A stretch of DNA of 64,000 nt, taken from CAVTSA01 sp963737225 (GTDB taxonomy: Bacteria; Chloroflexota; Dormibacteria; Dormibacterales; Dormibacteraceae). The stretch covers positions 186,001 to 250,000 of the forward strand of contig CAVTSA010000005.1 in assembly GCA_963737225.1 (NCBI GenBank). Direction: 5' to 3'. A program made the translations under genes and the position numbers. A model generated the notes under the pieces. That model did not search any database. It saw only the letters and a program-made list of their open reading frames with translations, and was not told where the DNA came from. Below, piece after piece: positions 32,165-41,007 of this stretch. Each line of letters starts with the position of its first letter. Within the stretch, counting starts at the first letter, position 1.

Positions 32165-33280
32165 CTAATGCAAAACACCAACCAGTTCGCCAATGACCAC
32201 GTTGTGAACCTGGCCACCCATGTCGCTGATCTGGATATCCGTGCTCCTCACGCCACCGGCCGGATTGCCTGACGTCGCGGTGACTGTGCTCCCGAGGAGG
32301 TGGTCGTCGTCCAGCCACCCGTCGGCAAAGAATCCCGGCAGCCTGGTCTGCGCGCCGGTAGCCAGGTCGATGAGGTCAGTCGCGGTCTCAGCCGGGCCGC
32401 CACCGCAACCCATCTCCCCCATCATGCTGACCTCGACGTGCGAGCCGTCTGGGCTGACAGCGGCCTTGCGGATCGGCAGGTCGTACTGGTAGGTCCCGCT
32501 GGCAGAGCCTGCCAGGTAGAGGCTCCAGGAGACAGAGGAAGGGGAGGATCCGTCCACCACCGCCATGGCGACGTGCACGCCGGCGTGGACGTCCAGGGGC
32601 GTCTGTCCGGCAGCGAAGAGGGGCGTCTCAACGCCAGTAACCGGATCGAAGAGTGAGGAACCCTCCGGCGTCTCAACCCCGCAAGCCGTATAGACACGAA
32701 GCAGGACGATTCCCTCGTCGCTCCACTGGGGGACAGTGAGCTCGTATCCGCTGGGCTCGCTCCAACTCTTGATCTCGCGCGGCGCCTGGTCCAAACCGCC
32801 GACCCAGAGACTGTAGACGTTGCTGGAGATGTTGACCCACGCCCATTGCGTCCCGCTCGGGTCAGGGATGATCACCGCCGGGCTGTTGTAGCTGCTTCGG
32901 GCCACGACGGCACCGCTTCGGTCCACGACCGCGATGCGGCCACCTTCAGGTTGGGCCCACCCGTACGCGATTAAATAGGGACCCGCACTCACGAACTGTG
33001 GATTCGGTACGCCAAGGCTGTCCGGCTGAAAGGACCACAGCCAGCCACCACCCGTCGTCACCGCACCGACCGGTCCGTTCGACGCCATCACCGCAAGCAG
33101 CGGCGGAGATGACGTAGTCGGAGTGGTCGAGGGCGACGGCGCGGGGGAGGGCGACGACGCGGCAGCCGCCGGCGCTGCGCTCGGCCTCGCCGCTGCCGGT
33201 CCACCCGATCCGCTCCCGCAGGCCGCCACCAAAAGCCCCATGGCCGCGGCGAGCAACATGGCCGCCCATCGGCCGCTCAT
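32165..33280 (-). CDS. Secreted lipoprotein with propeller-like repeats
   Basis: 371 residues. The signal peptide is MSGRWAAMLLAAAMGLLV with lipobox LVAACG, so the cysteine near residue 21 is lipidated. A Ser/Pro/Ala linker (PSPAPSPSTTPTTSSPP) follows. The body has beta-propeller-like strands (GGRIAVVDRSGAVVARS, SGTQWAWVNISSNVYSLWV, AAVSPDGSHVEVSMMG). It is a surface lipoprotein with unknown ligand. It is carried on island B and divergent from another lipoprotein gene. Confidence 0.75.
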   Translation of the reverse strand: MSGRWAAMLLAAAMGLLVAACGSGSGGPAAARPSAAPAAAASSPSPAPSPSTTPTTSSPPLLAVMASNGPVGAVTTGGGWLWSFQPDSLGVPNPQFVSAGPYLIAYGWAQPEGGRIAVVDRSGAVVARSSYNSPAVIIPDPSGTQWAWVNISSNVYSLWVGGLDQAPREIKSWSEPSGYELTVPQWSDEGIVLLRVYTACGVETPEGSSLFDPVTGVETPLFAAGQTPLDVHAGVHVAMAVVDGSSPSSVSWSLYLAGSASGTYQYDLPIRKAAVSPDGSHVEVSMMGEMGCGGGPAETATDLIDLATGAQTRLPGFFADGWLDDDHLLGSTVTATSGNPAGGVRSTDIQISDMGGQVHNVVIGELVGVLH

Positions 33281-33656
33281 GGTTCGGCAGCCAAAACAGC
33301 GATCGCGGCTCGCCTGGTGTAGTGCGTCGTCAGACTGGACACTTCACCAGGCAGAAACGCTGAAACGATCACGACGGTATCGGGACCTCTCCGGATGGCC
33401 CCGTCCCGGGCTGCGTAGCGCTCCTCACGGCGCCGAGACGTACGGGAGCTGACCCGTCGGCATGAGGTCATGTCACCGGACGTCACAAGATCGCCCGCTG
33501 CCCGCACCCATCGATGCGGACGGCACCGGCCGAACGCGCACGGGCACCTCCGGATCGCAGGGCAGCGGACGTTCTCTCCGCGGTCATTACCCGAATGAGC
33601 TGACCCTGAACGTGGGCCTCCGCGTGACGGCCTCCCGCGCTGCCCGTTTAGGTGGC
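33281..33656. other. Divergent intergenic region without a gene
   Basis: 376 bp between two divergent lipoprotein genes. I see no convincing frame, RNA or repeat; it must hold the promoters of both genes, but no clear -10/-35 pair stands out. Confidence 0.5.
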
Positions 33657-34232
33657 GTGCGAACCAAGTGGGTGGGGCCCCTGCTGGCGGTTGGCGTCGC
33701 GATGCTGGTCGTCGGCTGCGGTGGATCGCCGCCAGTATCCCGCCACACCCCCACTCCGCGCGCCACCGCGACGCCGTGGCCGGCCGGCAGCCCAGTGGCG
33801 ACTCCGGCCTCCACTACCGCGCCGACGCCGGCGAGCGGCCCGGTCCAAGCCACTCTCACAACGGCCGATCTCGCGAACATGACCAGTGTGTGGGTGAGCT
33901 ACCGCGAGTCCGGCCAACCTCCGTCCTTCGTGGGGTATCCCGGCCTCTACCCGCCCGGATCGATCACGGTCGGCAAAAGCTCCGCGGCACTCATGCCCGA
34001 CGGCGGCGAGTGGGCGATTGTGATGTACGCGTTGACCGACCCCTCGGCCGCAACTCAGGATCAACTGGTCAGCATGCAGGACGGGGCGAGCGTAGGGGTC
34101 TACTTCCGCACGTCACCTGAGTCGACGTGGACTCTGCGTGGGCTGGAGATCGGGGGCTGCGGCGCGATCCCCGGAATCGGCGTCCCATCCGCTGTCGCGG
34201 CGCTGTTGGGCATTCCCGATCCGTGCCACTAA
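33657..34232 (+). CDS. Secreted lipoprotein, unknown function
   Basis: 191 residues from GTG 33657. The signal peptide is KWVGPLLAVGVAMLV with lipobox VVGCG. A Thr/Pro/Ala linker follows to about residue 65. The C-terminal domain (LANMTSVWVSYRESG, ITVGKSSAALMPDGGEWAIVMYAL, YFRTSPESTWTLRGLEIGGCGAIPGIGVP) looks like a small beta-rich domain. It shares its style (TP-rich linker, single domain) with the next lipoprotein gene. The longer frame from 33462 lacks a signal peptide at its start and is not used. Confidence 0.65.
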   Translation: MRTKWVGPLLAVGVAMLVVGCGGSPPVSRHTPTPRATATPWPAGSPVATPASTTAPTPASGPVQATLTTADLANMTSVWVSYRESGQPPSFVGYPGLYPPGSITVGKSSAALMPDGGEWAIVMYALTDPSAATQDQLVSMQDGASVGVYFRTSPESTWTLRGLEIGGCGAIPGIGVPSAVAALLGIPDPCH

Positions 34233-34724
34233 GTCATCAACGCGAATGTCGACGTGTACCTGCTGCGGATGGTTGGGACCGGCCACCGAGGGGAATCCAA
34301 ACCGGAGCCCGTTGGAACGCCAGCTCGCGCATTCCGGGGTCGCGTCCTATCCCCACTGAGTCCTCGAGATCCTCGTTGATCCTCATGCCGAGGACTGGGG
34401 GGCCCGCTGCGGGACCCACTCAACTCGCGGGGACCTGACTCACCGCCTCGAATTAGGCTCGCCCCACCCTTCTAATCCGTTGGTCGGCGGTTCGATCCGG
34501 CCGTCGATTCCTTCCGTCCCGAGTCGCCGGCCTCGCGCGTGGCCGGGCGCAAGCTGGTGGATCCCGAGGATTGCTTCAGCTGCAGGCGGCGCGACATGCC
34601 TGACCGCCCTCCGCAAGCGCATCACCTTGCCTGATGGTTCGCGGGTCGTCCGTGCCGCCGCGCCCGCGGATAATTGCACTGCGCAGTCCCGACACCTTGA
34701 CATGGATAAACGCGTTCCATTGGT
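34233..34724. other. Intergenic region with a tRNA-like fragment
   Basis: About 490 bp with no supported gene. At 34468-34503 it holds a stretch resembling the 3' half of an arginine tRNA (listed separately). The rest shows nothing I recognise. Confidence 0.45.
34468..34503 (+). repeat. tRNA-Arg(UCU)-like 3' fragment
   Basis: CCTTCTAATCCGTTGGTCGG, then CGGTTCGATCCGG, resembles anticodon loop (TCT), variable region and T-arm of tRNA-Arg. No 5' half or matching acceptor is present, and the T-stem is imperfect. It could be an old attachment-site remnant. Confidence 0.35.
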
Positions 34725-35438
34725 ATGCGAAAGGTGCTTGGATGGTTCGCGGTCGTCGGCCTTGCCCTCATGGCACTCTCGGCGTGTGCGTCGCAGCCTC
34801 TCGCCCGCCCTTCCTCCTCGCCGACTCCGCATTCGACACCCATCCCGGCAGCCACCACCCCAGCTTCGGTCGCCGGCGCCACCCAACCCGCCGGTTACAC
34901 GACGGCCCAGCAAGCGGCGGACGCCGGCGCCCATGCCAGCGGCGCGGTTGGCTGCTCAGATCAGTTCCCCGGCGTGCAGCACATGCTCGTCGATACGATC
35001 GGCGTTTTCGTGTACGACACCGGCGCGTGTGGTCCCGGCGGCCATTCGGGCATGTTCGTCTGGGTGGATCGAGACTCTGGCGGGTGGCACCCCTACACCT
35101 GGGCATCGACCCAGTCCGCCAACATGCCGACGGGCGACTGGGGCGAGGACATCCCAATGGACACCGGCGGGGGATGCGTGAATGTGCACATGACACCCTC
35201 AGTGACTGCGGCTGTCCTGGCTTGCCTCGGCGCCTCGGACACGGTGATCCCCGCTGGCAGCAGTCACTCACCCTGGTATCCGCCCGTATGGGCTGACGGA
35301 CACCTCTGGTGGTACGTCTTTACGCAGACTGGCGGGACCGGATCGGGGAGCCAAGGCACACCGCTAGGTTGGGTCGACCTTGAATACCTCGTCTGCGGGG
35401 ACGGCCCCCACGACCTTAACCAGAGCTGCCGAAGCTGA
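34725..35438 (+). CDS. Secreted lipoprotein, unknown function
   Basis: 237 residues. The signal peptide is MRKVLGWFAVVGLALMAL with lipobox LSACAS. The linker PSSSPTPHSTPIPAATTPAS follows. The body contains several cysteines (VGCSDQFPG, TGACGPGGHSG, GGGCVNVHM, LACLGAS, LVCGDG, SCRS) that could form disulfides outside the cell, and aromatic patches (GGWHPYTWAS, GHLWWYVF). No family is recognised. It is island B cargo. Confidence 0.68.
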   Translation: MRKVLGWFAVVGLALMALSACASQPLARPSSSPTPHSTPIPAATTPASVAGATQPAGYTTAQQAADAGAHASGAVGCSDQFPGVQHMLVDTIGVFVYDTGACGPGGHSGMFVWVDRDSGGWHPYTWASTQSANMPTGDWGEDIPMDTGGGCVNVHMTPSVTAAVLACLGASDTVIPAGSSHSPWYPPVWADGHLWWYVFTQTGGTGSGSQGTPLGWVDLEYLVCGDGPHDLNQSCRS

Positions 35439-35503
35439 ACATCCATCTTCGCGACGCGGGACGGCAGCCCCGAGGTGGCGCCGCCGGCACGTACCGTCGG
35501 CGC

Positions 35504-35926
35504 ATGGGAAATCGACGGCCGACAACGTACCCCGGCGGCGCCGGCGGCGAGCTCGTCATGGTTCTCGACTGTGCTGACCTGGAGCGAACAGCGGCTTTCT
35601 GGGGCGCCGCCCTGGGGTACTGGTGGAAGCCGTTGGAGAACGCTGACGGTCAGTACCTGTCGCTCCTTCCTGGAAGCAGGGATGGTATCGAGCTCCTGCT
35701 CCAGCGAGTGCCCGAGCGGAAGACCGTCAAGAACCGGATGCACCTCGACCTCCGCGTGCGCGATCTGGACGGGGAGATCGACCGGCTGTGCTCCCTCGGG
35801 GCGCGACGACTCACCACCGAGCCCGTCCGAGAGTCAGGCTGGGTCTGGCACGTTCTGGCCGACCCAGACGGCAATGAGCTCTGCGTACTCGAGCCGCCCG
35901 CGGAATACTGGGACGGGAACTGCTAG
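35504..35926 (+). CDS. VOC family (glyoxalase-like) protein
   Basis: 140 residues. The two VOC halves are ELVMVLDCADLERTAAFWGAALGYWWKP...YLSLLPG and RMHLDLRVRDLDGEIDRLCSLGARRL...WHVLADPDGNELCVLEPP. A Glu in the final NELCV matches the usual metal ligand. This is the Glyoxalase_6 type often annotated as a bleomycin-resistance-like protein. It is the last intact gene of island B before the right inner repeat and attachment-like site 3. Confidence 0.85.
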   Translation: MGNRRPTTYPGGAGGELVMVLDCADLERTAAFWGAALGYWWKPLENADGQYLSLLPGSRDGIELLLQRVPERKTVKNRMHLDLRVRDLDGEIDRLCSLGARRLTTEPVRESGWVWHVLADPDGNELCVLEPPAEYWDGNC

Positions 35927-35953
35927 CGGCTCGGGCACTCAGCCGCGCTTCCA

Positions 35954-35977
35954 TCAACCATTCGGTCAACCATCCCG
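35954..35977. repeat. Island B inner repeat, right copy
   Basis: TCAACCATTCGGTCAACC, then ATCCCG. It matches 31839-31862 at about 20 of 24 positions and lies 79 bp before attachment-like site 3. Confidence 0.45.
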
Positions 35978-36055
35978 ACCGACTGCGACCGACTCCAGCG
36001 GTCCCCCACACCCCCACACGGAATACGAAGAGCCCGGCCGAGAGCTCCCAGCCGA

Positions 36056-36104
36056 GACTCTTGGTCCCAAGGGTTACGGTTCGATTCCGGACGCGGGCAC
36101 CACT
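36056..36104. repeat. Partial copy of the tRNA-Lys 3' half (attachment-like site 3)
   Basis: It begins GACTCTTGGTCCCAAGG and continues TTACGGTTCGATTCCG, then ACGCGGGCACCAC. It matches tRNA-Lys from the anticodon loop to the CCA end, in the same orientation, with a few substitutions. There is no 5' half. It marks the right end of island B. Confidence 0.75.
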
Positions 36105-36306
36105 GCATCTATGCATGGTACCGGAACCCGCCTGTAGGATCCTCGGCCGCGGGCCCCCCGCAGAGGCCCCTCCATCTCGCCCTTGCTCGCGGACTCCGTC
36201 AGGTCGGCGCCGTGGGGTCACGAGCAGATCCACGCGGCCCACCCAGAGTCAGGTCTCCGGCTGTGGACGACAAATCAACACCTTCGACGGCGGGTTCGGC
36301 ACCACG

Positions 36307-36741
36307 CTAAAAATCGTTCGCCTGGACCTGGACCGCCTTGATGTTTGCTCGTCCTCGAGAGAGGGTCTTGAGCAGACGGTGATAGCCGTCCAGGATGATC
36401 CATCGGTCATTGTGGAAGGTCACATGGATTGGGTACCGAGTGTCGGTGCGCTCTGACTTTTCGTGATGTGCCCGGTACTGTTCAGGATCACTCAGGACAT
36501 CTTGCATCGAGATCTGCCAACGCCGTCCCCGCCACCGCCACATTGGAAGGTCAAGCAGCCAGGTGAATCTGTCCACTGGGAAGTCCTCGATCGGACGCTC
36601 GAGCTTCCAGAGGCCCTCGACACTCCATGCGAATGGGGGCAGCGCTTGCTTCACGTCCTCGGGCATCGACGCGAGCAGCTCCTCACGAGTGACATCCGGG
36701 GCGTAGAGAAGGTCCTCGCTGAAGTCCGTGCCACCAGACAT
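36307..36741 (-). CDS. Hypothetical protein with a ParB/sulfiredoxin-like segment
   Basis: 144 residues. The C-terminal segment RYPIHVTFHNDRWIILDGYHRLLKTLSRGRANIKAVQV has the pattern of the ParB/Srx fold (PIxV, then DGxHRL), where the DGYHR stretch would bind nucleotide. The N-terminal half (TREELLASMPEDVKQALPPFAWSVEGLWKLERP) is unlike ParB. No partition genes are nearby, so this is not a chromosome-partition protein. It may be an enzyme-like or kinase-like relative. Situated just outside island B. Confidence 0.6.
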   Translation of the reverse strand: MSGGTDFSEDLLYAPDVTREELLASMPEDVKQALPPFAWSVEGLWKLERPIEDFPVDRFTWLLDLPMWRWRGRRWQISMQDVLSDPEQYRAHHEKSERTDTRYPIHVTFHNDRWIILDGYHRLLKTLSRGRANIKAVQVQANDF

Positions 36742-37343
36742 GTGCGATCGTTACAACGTACGCGCGCGGGCACCTCAGCATCGACCATGCCGCCCGCTCC
36801 AATGCCGCGCAGCCAGGCGGGACCTCGAGCAGAACACGGACCTTCGCGGTTGGGAGCGGCCGCCCAGGAGGCCGATCGCCTTGGGATGCCCTGACCGGCT
36901 TGCCCAAATTGTCCACAGGGAGGGGTCGGATGCCTCCAACAATTGAGTAATGGCCCAGATCAGGTGTCCATCCTGACAGACGGCGAGCGTTGTGGAGGCG
37001 GGATCGCGGAGCCGATCAAGGGCCACATCTGAACTCACCCCCAATTCACTTGCGTATCTGAGCCCAAAGCGATAGGCCCGAGTCCCGACATCTAGACAAT
37101 TCTGGAAAACCTACGCAAGCGGGACAGCGAGCATGGCCTACTACGTGCATCAGCGTGATGGCCGGCCTCGTTAGGGCCGGCAGGAGTCGATGGTTCCGGA
37201 TGGGCGCAACTGAGCCAACATGCCGACTCCAATGTTGGTGCGCCTCCAAGGGGTGTAACGGTTGAAGAAAGTCTGAATGGTGGTGGTGGCAGCGGCGTTG
37301 CCCGAGAAGGACGCCGCGTGAAGGCGATCCTCGATGGGCGCAC
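36742..37343. other. About 600 bp without a confident gene
   Basis: One minus-strand frame, running roughly from 37090 down to 36775, has a coding-like segment (YRFGLRYASELGVSSDVALDRLRDPASTTLAVCQDGHLIWAITQLLE). It has no good start and decays downstream, so it may be a gene remnant. Nothing else is recognised. Confidence 0.35.
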
Positions 37344-37889
37344 GTGGACCGAGATGCCTTTATCAGTAGCGCCCGTGGAGACAGGTACTTGAGAGCATTT
37401 CTGGCAGGAGCGGTGACGTTCGTGGCCGCGGTGAGCATCCTGGCGTTCGCAGCCACACCGGCGGTGGCGTCAGCCAAGTCGACGCCGACGCCCAAACCGA
37501 GCGTGCACGCGGTGTCGCACAAGAAGAAGAAGCCCGAGTCGAAGCCGAAGCCGAAGGCGACCCCAAAGCCGGCGGCGGCGGTGACCGTCACCTTCAAGGT
37601 CTGGGGCAACGACGCCGGTCAGGGTACCGACATCAGCTACTCCAGCAATACCGACAGCCAGCAGACGACAACCGAGATCGACGGCGCCACCTGGACCGCC
37701 ACCTTGCCGTACGACTCCAGCGCCGAGTTCTACTCCGTGGACGCAACCTCGCAGGACTTTCAGGACTCGACCAGCAGCGTGAGCTGTTCCGTCACCGTCG
37801 ACGGCAAGACCGCGACCGGTACTGCCGGCGGTCAGTCCGTGTGCGACGCGGAACTGTCCAACCTCGGGTTGGGCTGGCAGGCCAGCTGA
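37344..37889 (+). CDS. Exported protein with an MmpS-like domain
   Basis: 181 residues from GTG 37344; an in-frame TTG at 37389 with GGAG upstream would start directly at the signal sequence. A hydrophobic export segment (LRAFLAGAVTFVAAVSILAFAATPAVASA) is followed by a lysine/proline-rich linker (HKKKKPESKPKPKATPKPA). The C-terminal domain reads VTFKVWGNDAGQGTDISYSSNTD, TWTATLPYDSSAEFYSVDATSQ, SVSCSVTVDGKTATGTAGGQSVCDAEL. This has the order and the two cysteines of MmpS-type beta-sandwich domains. It is probably cell-envelope associated; role unknown. Confidence 0.7.
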   Translation: MDRDAFISSARGDRYLRAFLAGAVTFVAAVSILAFAATPAVASAKSTPTPKPSVHAVSHKKKKPESKPKPKATPKPAAAVTVTFKVWGNDAGQGTDISYSSNTDSQQTTTEIDGATWTATLPYDSSAEFYSVDATSQDFQDSTSSVSCSVTVDGKTATGTAGGQSVCDAELSNLGLGWQAS

Positions 37890-38399
37890 CGTGACAGAGC
37901 GCGCTTGGCGCTGAACCTGCGGTCTGCCGACGATCGCCGTCCCGAGGACAAGGAACCTCGCCTGCAGGTCCGCGCGCCCGGTGGCAATGGCGAGCGAGGA
38001 CATGTGAACCACGCTCTGGGATGCGGAAAACGAGGACGGCTTCGGGCGATGGCAGACTCGCTGCCACCGCTCGAGGCCGAGGCCTCGGCGCCGACGGCAC
38101 TCTGCCGCCCACGGCCGAGGTCCTGGTCAAGACGTCGTGCAACCGGGGGGGTACCAGCGAAACGCTGCCGCCACAACCGCCCGCGGCTCCCGCTCGACCC
38201 GACGCCTCGGGTGTGAGTGCGCCGACGGAGCTCTAGTGTCGAGCCACCGAGGAAGGGATGAGGCGCGGAACGACGTTTGAGGCCGCGCGCATCGCGGTCG
38301 ACGCCGGATCCATGGACCGCCCAGGTTCCGAGCCTGCGACCTTCGATCCCGGTCGCCGATGCCGCCCGTGTCCAGTGCCTTCCTGGGTAAGGTTCTGCG
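37890..38399. other. About 510 bp without a supported gene
   Basis: Several short frames cross this stretch, but none has a family pattern or good ribosome site. I see no repeat or RNA structure. It may be decayed sequence between the MmpS-like gene and the acetyltransferase. Confidence 0.4.
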
Positions 38400-38948
38400 G
38401 TGCTCGAATTGCAGCGCCTCCGCCTCGACCACGAGTCCGCAGTTCTTGCTTTCGAGCTCGCAAACCGAGCCTATTTCGCGAGATCGATAAACGACCGCGG
38501 GGACGCCTACTACGCCGAGTTTGCACAGCAGCACCGCGCCGCCCTGGCTGACCAGGAGGCCGGCGACGCTCTTTTCCACGTCCTTGTGGATGAGAATGGT
38601 GACGTCGTCGGACGCTTCAACCTGTACGACGTCGCGGACGGTAGTGCAGTGGTGGGATATCGACTCGCGGAACGGGTCTCTGGCCGAGGGGTGGCCACGG
38701 CTGCCTTACGTGACCTGGTTCGCATCGCGGGCGCCCAGTACGGCCTTCGCGAACTGAGGGCGGTGACCAGCCACGAGAATGTCGCCTCACAGAGGGTGCT
38801 GGTCAAGGCTGGATTCATCGCCGTGGGGCCCGCCGACGTTGCCGGCCGTCCGGGAGTGCTGTACCAACTCGACCTGCCAGAGACACGCGACCCGCCTGAC
38901 CACACCTCCGCCAGGTTTGACGACACCGCACCGCACACGGACGGGTGA
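38400..38948 (+). CDS. GNAT family N-acetyltransferase (RimJ/RimL-like)
   Basis: 182 residues from GTG 38400. The N-terminus LELQRLRLDHESAVLAFELANRAYFARSINDRG is typical of ribosomal-protein-alanine acetyltransferase relatives. HVLVDENGDVVGRFNLYDV is the central sheet. AERVSGRGVATAALRDLVRIA carries the acetyl-CoA loop (R-G-x-A type). LRAVTSHENVASQRVLVKAGF is the final motif. It probably acetylates a small amine or a protein N-terminus. It stands alone. Confidence 0.85.
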   Translation: MLELQRLRLDHESAVLAFELANRAYFARSINDRGDAYYAEFAQQHRAALADQEAGDALFHVLVDENGDVVGRFNLYDVADGSAVVGYRLAERVSGRGVATAALRDLVRIAGAQYGLRELRAVTSHENVASQRVLVKAGFIAVGPADVAGRPGVLYQLDLPETRDPPDHTSARFDDTAPHTDG

Positions 38949-39020
38949 CGGACAGGAGCGGCGGCGGGCGACGGCGGCCCAAGCCGAATCCAAACCGAAC
39001 TCAGGTCTGTTTGCGGGCGG

Positions 39021-40199
39021 TCAGCACACGGGGACGTACTTCGGGTCGTTGGTCAGCAGCTGGGGACCAGCCCACCCGGTCGTGTATCCCCAATCGTGCC
39101 AGAGGCCGTCATCCTGACCGATCCAAAAGACGTCGATCGTTTGCGGCTGACTCACTGATGCTCCCGGTGCGGACTGGATGGCGCCGGACGGCAACTGCGC
39201 CTGCCCGCTCCAGGTCCCGGCACTCCAGGTCAGTTCCTGCACGTAGGAGTTGAGACCCTTCCAGAACACATCGACCTGACCGGGTTGCGCCGAGACGGCA
39301 GAAGGGTCCAGCTCCACGCCCGAACCACCGGTGAACGTCGGGCCTGTCCAGCCGTTCGAATAGTCCTCCGACCAGAGATTGCCGTCGTCACCCCGCCAGA
39401 ACACCTTGATCTGCCCCGAGTCATAGCTGACCGGAATCGGATCTCCGGCCAGCGGACCCCCGCCCAGGCTCTGCGGCCCGTACCAGCCCCCCACGTACCA
39501 CTTGTGCCACAGGTTGCCGTCGGTGCCCTTCCAGAACACGTCGATCACCCCCGGCGCAGAGGTCACCGGATAAGGATCGGACGCCAGTGACCCGGCCGGG
39601 GCCAGCTCTTCGGGGCCCCACCATTGGCCGTACGCATTGCCCGGCGCCGGCGCGTACCAGGCATGCCAAAGTCCGTTGTCCTGACCGCGCCAGAAGACGT
39701 CGATGACGTGCGGTTCGCTCGAGACCGCGTGTGGCGCGCCGCCGAGCGGTCCCATCCCCAGGGATCCACCGAACGGTGGATTGTTCGCCGGAACCACCGA
39801 GTGATAGAGATCTCCGCTCGCGGAGTCCTCCCAGAAGACCTCCAGGTCCCCGCCTCCGGTCGCGATCGCCGACGGCGGTCCGGCACCAATCGCCGGGGCG
39901 GCCTGCCCCGCCGCCCACCCGTTGGCCGGGGTGTACGTCATCTGCACCAGGCAGACGTTGTCAGCGCTCCAGTAGACGTTCACGTTGCCGTTCGCCTGTC
40001 CGATCGCGGACGGCGGCGCGGTGATCAGGCCGGCGGCGTGCGCCCGCTGCGCGCCCCCGAGGGTGGTCCCGAAGAGCAGCAGGACCACGACCAGAGCGAT
40101 CGGTGCGACCTCCCATCTCAGGGCGAGCCGACTTCTGGATCTGCCCACTCCGCGCGTCCGATGCACGTGACCCGTCGACCCGAGGTGAGGCGTCTCCAT
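39021..40199 (-). CDS. Secreted PLL-like (DUF346) beta-propeller lectin
   Basis: 392 residues. The signal region (IALVVVLLLFGTTLGGAQRAHAAG) is preceded by a basic start. The rest is about seven repeats of about 45-50 residues, each with I(D/K)VFW(K/R)GxDxxLWHxWY, then W.GP..LGGG. Clear units include VIDVFWRGQDNGLWHAWYAP, VIDVFWKGTDGNLWHKWYVG, QIKVFWRGDDGNLWSEDY and TIDVFWIGQDDGLWHDWGY. This is the DUF346/PLL propeller fold of fucose-binding and related lectins. The protein is exported and probably binds glycans. Confidence 0.85.
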   Translation of the reverse strand: METPHLGSTGHVHRTRGVGRSRSRLALRWEVAPIALVVVLLLFGTTLGGAQRAHAAGLITAPPSAIGQANGNVNVYWSADNVCLVQMTYTPANGWAAGQAAPAIGAGPPSAIATGGGDLEVFWEDSASGDLYHSVVPANNPPFGGSLGMGPLGGAPHAVSSEPHVIDVFWRGQDNGLWHAWYAPAPGNAYGQWWGPEELAPAGSLASDPYPVTSAPGVIDVFWKGTDGNLWHKWYVGGWYGPQSLGGGPLAGDPIPVSYDSGQIKVFWRGDDGNLWSEDYSNGWTGPTFTGGSGVELDPSAVSAQPGQVDVFWKGLNSYVQELTWSAGTWSGQAQLPSGAIQSAPGASVSQPQTIDVFWIGQDDGLWHDWGYTTGWAGPQLLTNDPKYVPVC

Positions 40200-40436
40200 A
40201 CCCGTCCGAACGCTCCACGCGCACCAAACGTATCGCGGGACATGTGCGACCGCTCAGGGGGAGCCCCGAGCGCCTGGCCACCGCCGCGCCCGCGCCAATC
40301 CGGACCCCGCGGCGGCACGCTGGGCAACGGAAGCTGAGACGCCGACCGTCGGCCGCCCGCCGCGCACGCGACCGGATCGACCGGCGTCGGCGGTGCTCCG
40401 ACGAACCAGCGGCGCCGGTTGGGATCCGCGCGGCGG

Positions 40437-40898
40437 TCAGAGTTGCGCGCCGGGGGGTACATCCGCCGCGAGCACAGCCCGCAGGGTCTGGCGGAACTGT
40501 TCGGCCTGCGCGCCGCTCAGTGATGCGAGGAACTCGCGTTCGGCAGCGGCGTAGGCCGCGTCGGCTCGGCGGTAGGTCTCGCGCCCGGTCGTGGTGAACT
40601 CGATCGCGTTGCGCCGGCGGTCGGCGAGATCGGGCCTGCGGGTGAGGATGCCTTTGGCTTCGAGCGCGTCGATCAGGCCGACCATGGTGGTCGGGTCGAT
40701 GCCGAGGTTCGCCGCGACCCGCTGCTGCGACAGCGGCTCGCTTCCGGCGAGCACTCGCAGCACCCCGAACTCTTTGCGGTCGACGCCCAGCGGCTGCAGG
40801 GCGGCGTCCGCCAGCGCGCCCAGCCGCTGGTGCGCACGCTTGAGCAGATAGCCGAGCACGTGACTCGGATCCCCGGCCGGGGGCGTCCTACTTCGCAT
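40437..40898 (-). CDS. MarR family transcriptional regulator
   Basis: 153 residues from ATG 40898. Helical N-terminus (HVLGYLLKRAHQRLGALADAALQPLGV), winged helix (SQQRVAANLGIDPTTMVGLIDALEAKGILTRRPDLADRRRNAIEFTTTG) with the DRR wing motif, then a C-terminal dimer helix. It is divergent from the isochorismatase gene. The intergenic inverted repeat GCTGAT-C-ATCAGC is a likely operator for both. Confidence 0.9.
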   Translation of the reverse strand: MRSRTPPAGDPSHVLGYLLKRAHQRLGALADAALQPLGVDRKEFGVLRVLAGSEPLSQQRVAANLGIDPTTMVGLIDALEAKGILTRRPDLADRRRNAIEFTTTGRETYRRADAAYAAAEREFLASLSGAQAEQFRQTLRAVLAADVPPGAQL

Positions 40899-40916
40899 CT
40901 CCGAATCATGCCTTAT

Positions 40917-40929
40917 GCTGATCATCAGC
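40917..40929. promoter_or_regulatory. Likely MarR operator
   Basis: GCTGAT, one base, ATCAGC: a 6-bp inverted repeat centred between the divergent MarR and isochorismatase genes, 19 bp from the MarR start. Confidence 0.45.
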
Positions 40930-41007
40930 GCCACTGACTATTGCAAGGACGGAAACCTTCCGTCGCCGACCGGGAACACCGGACCCGACCTCGCCAAGGA
41001 GAAATGC

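Noticed and set aside
36056..36104. Possible third tRNA-Lys gene
   Set aside because: 3' half only; upstream sequence cannot form the missing arms. Treated as attachment-site copy.
35923..36108. Short minus-strand frame with PRPESNR-type start
   Set aside because: This is the common false translation antisense to a tRNA 3' end, continuing into the inner repeat; not a protein.
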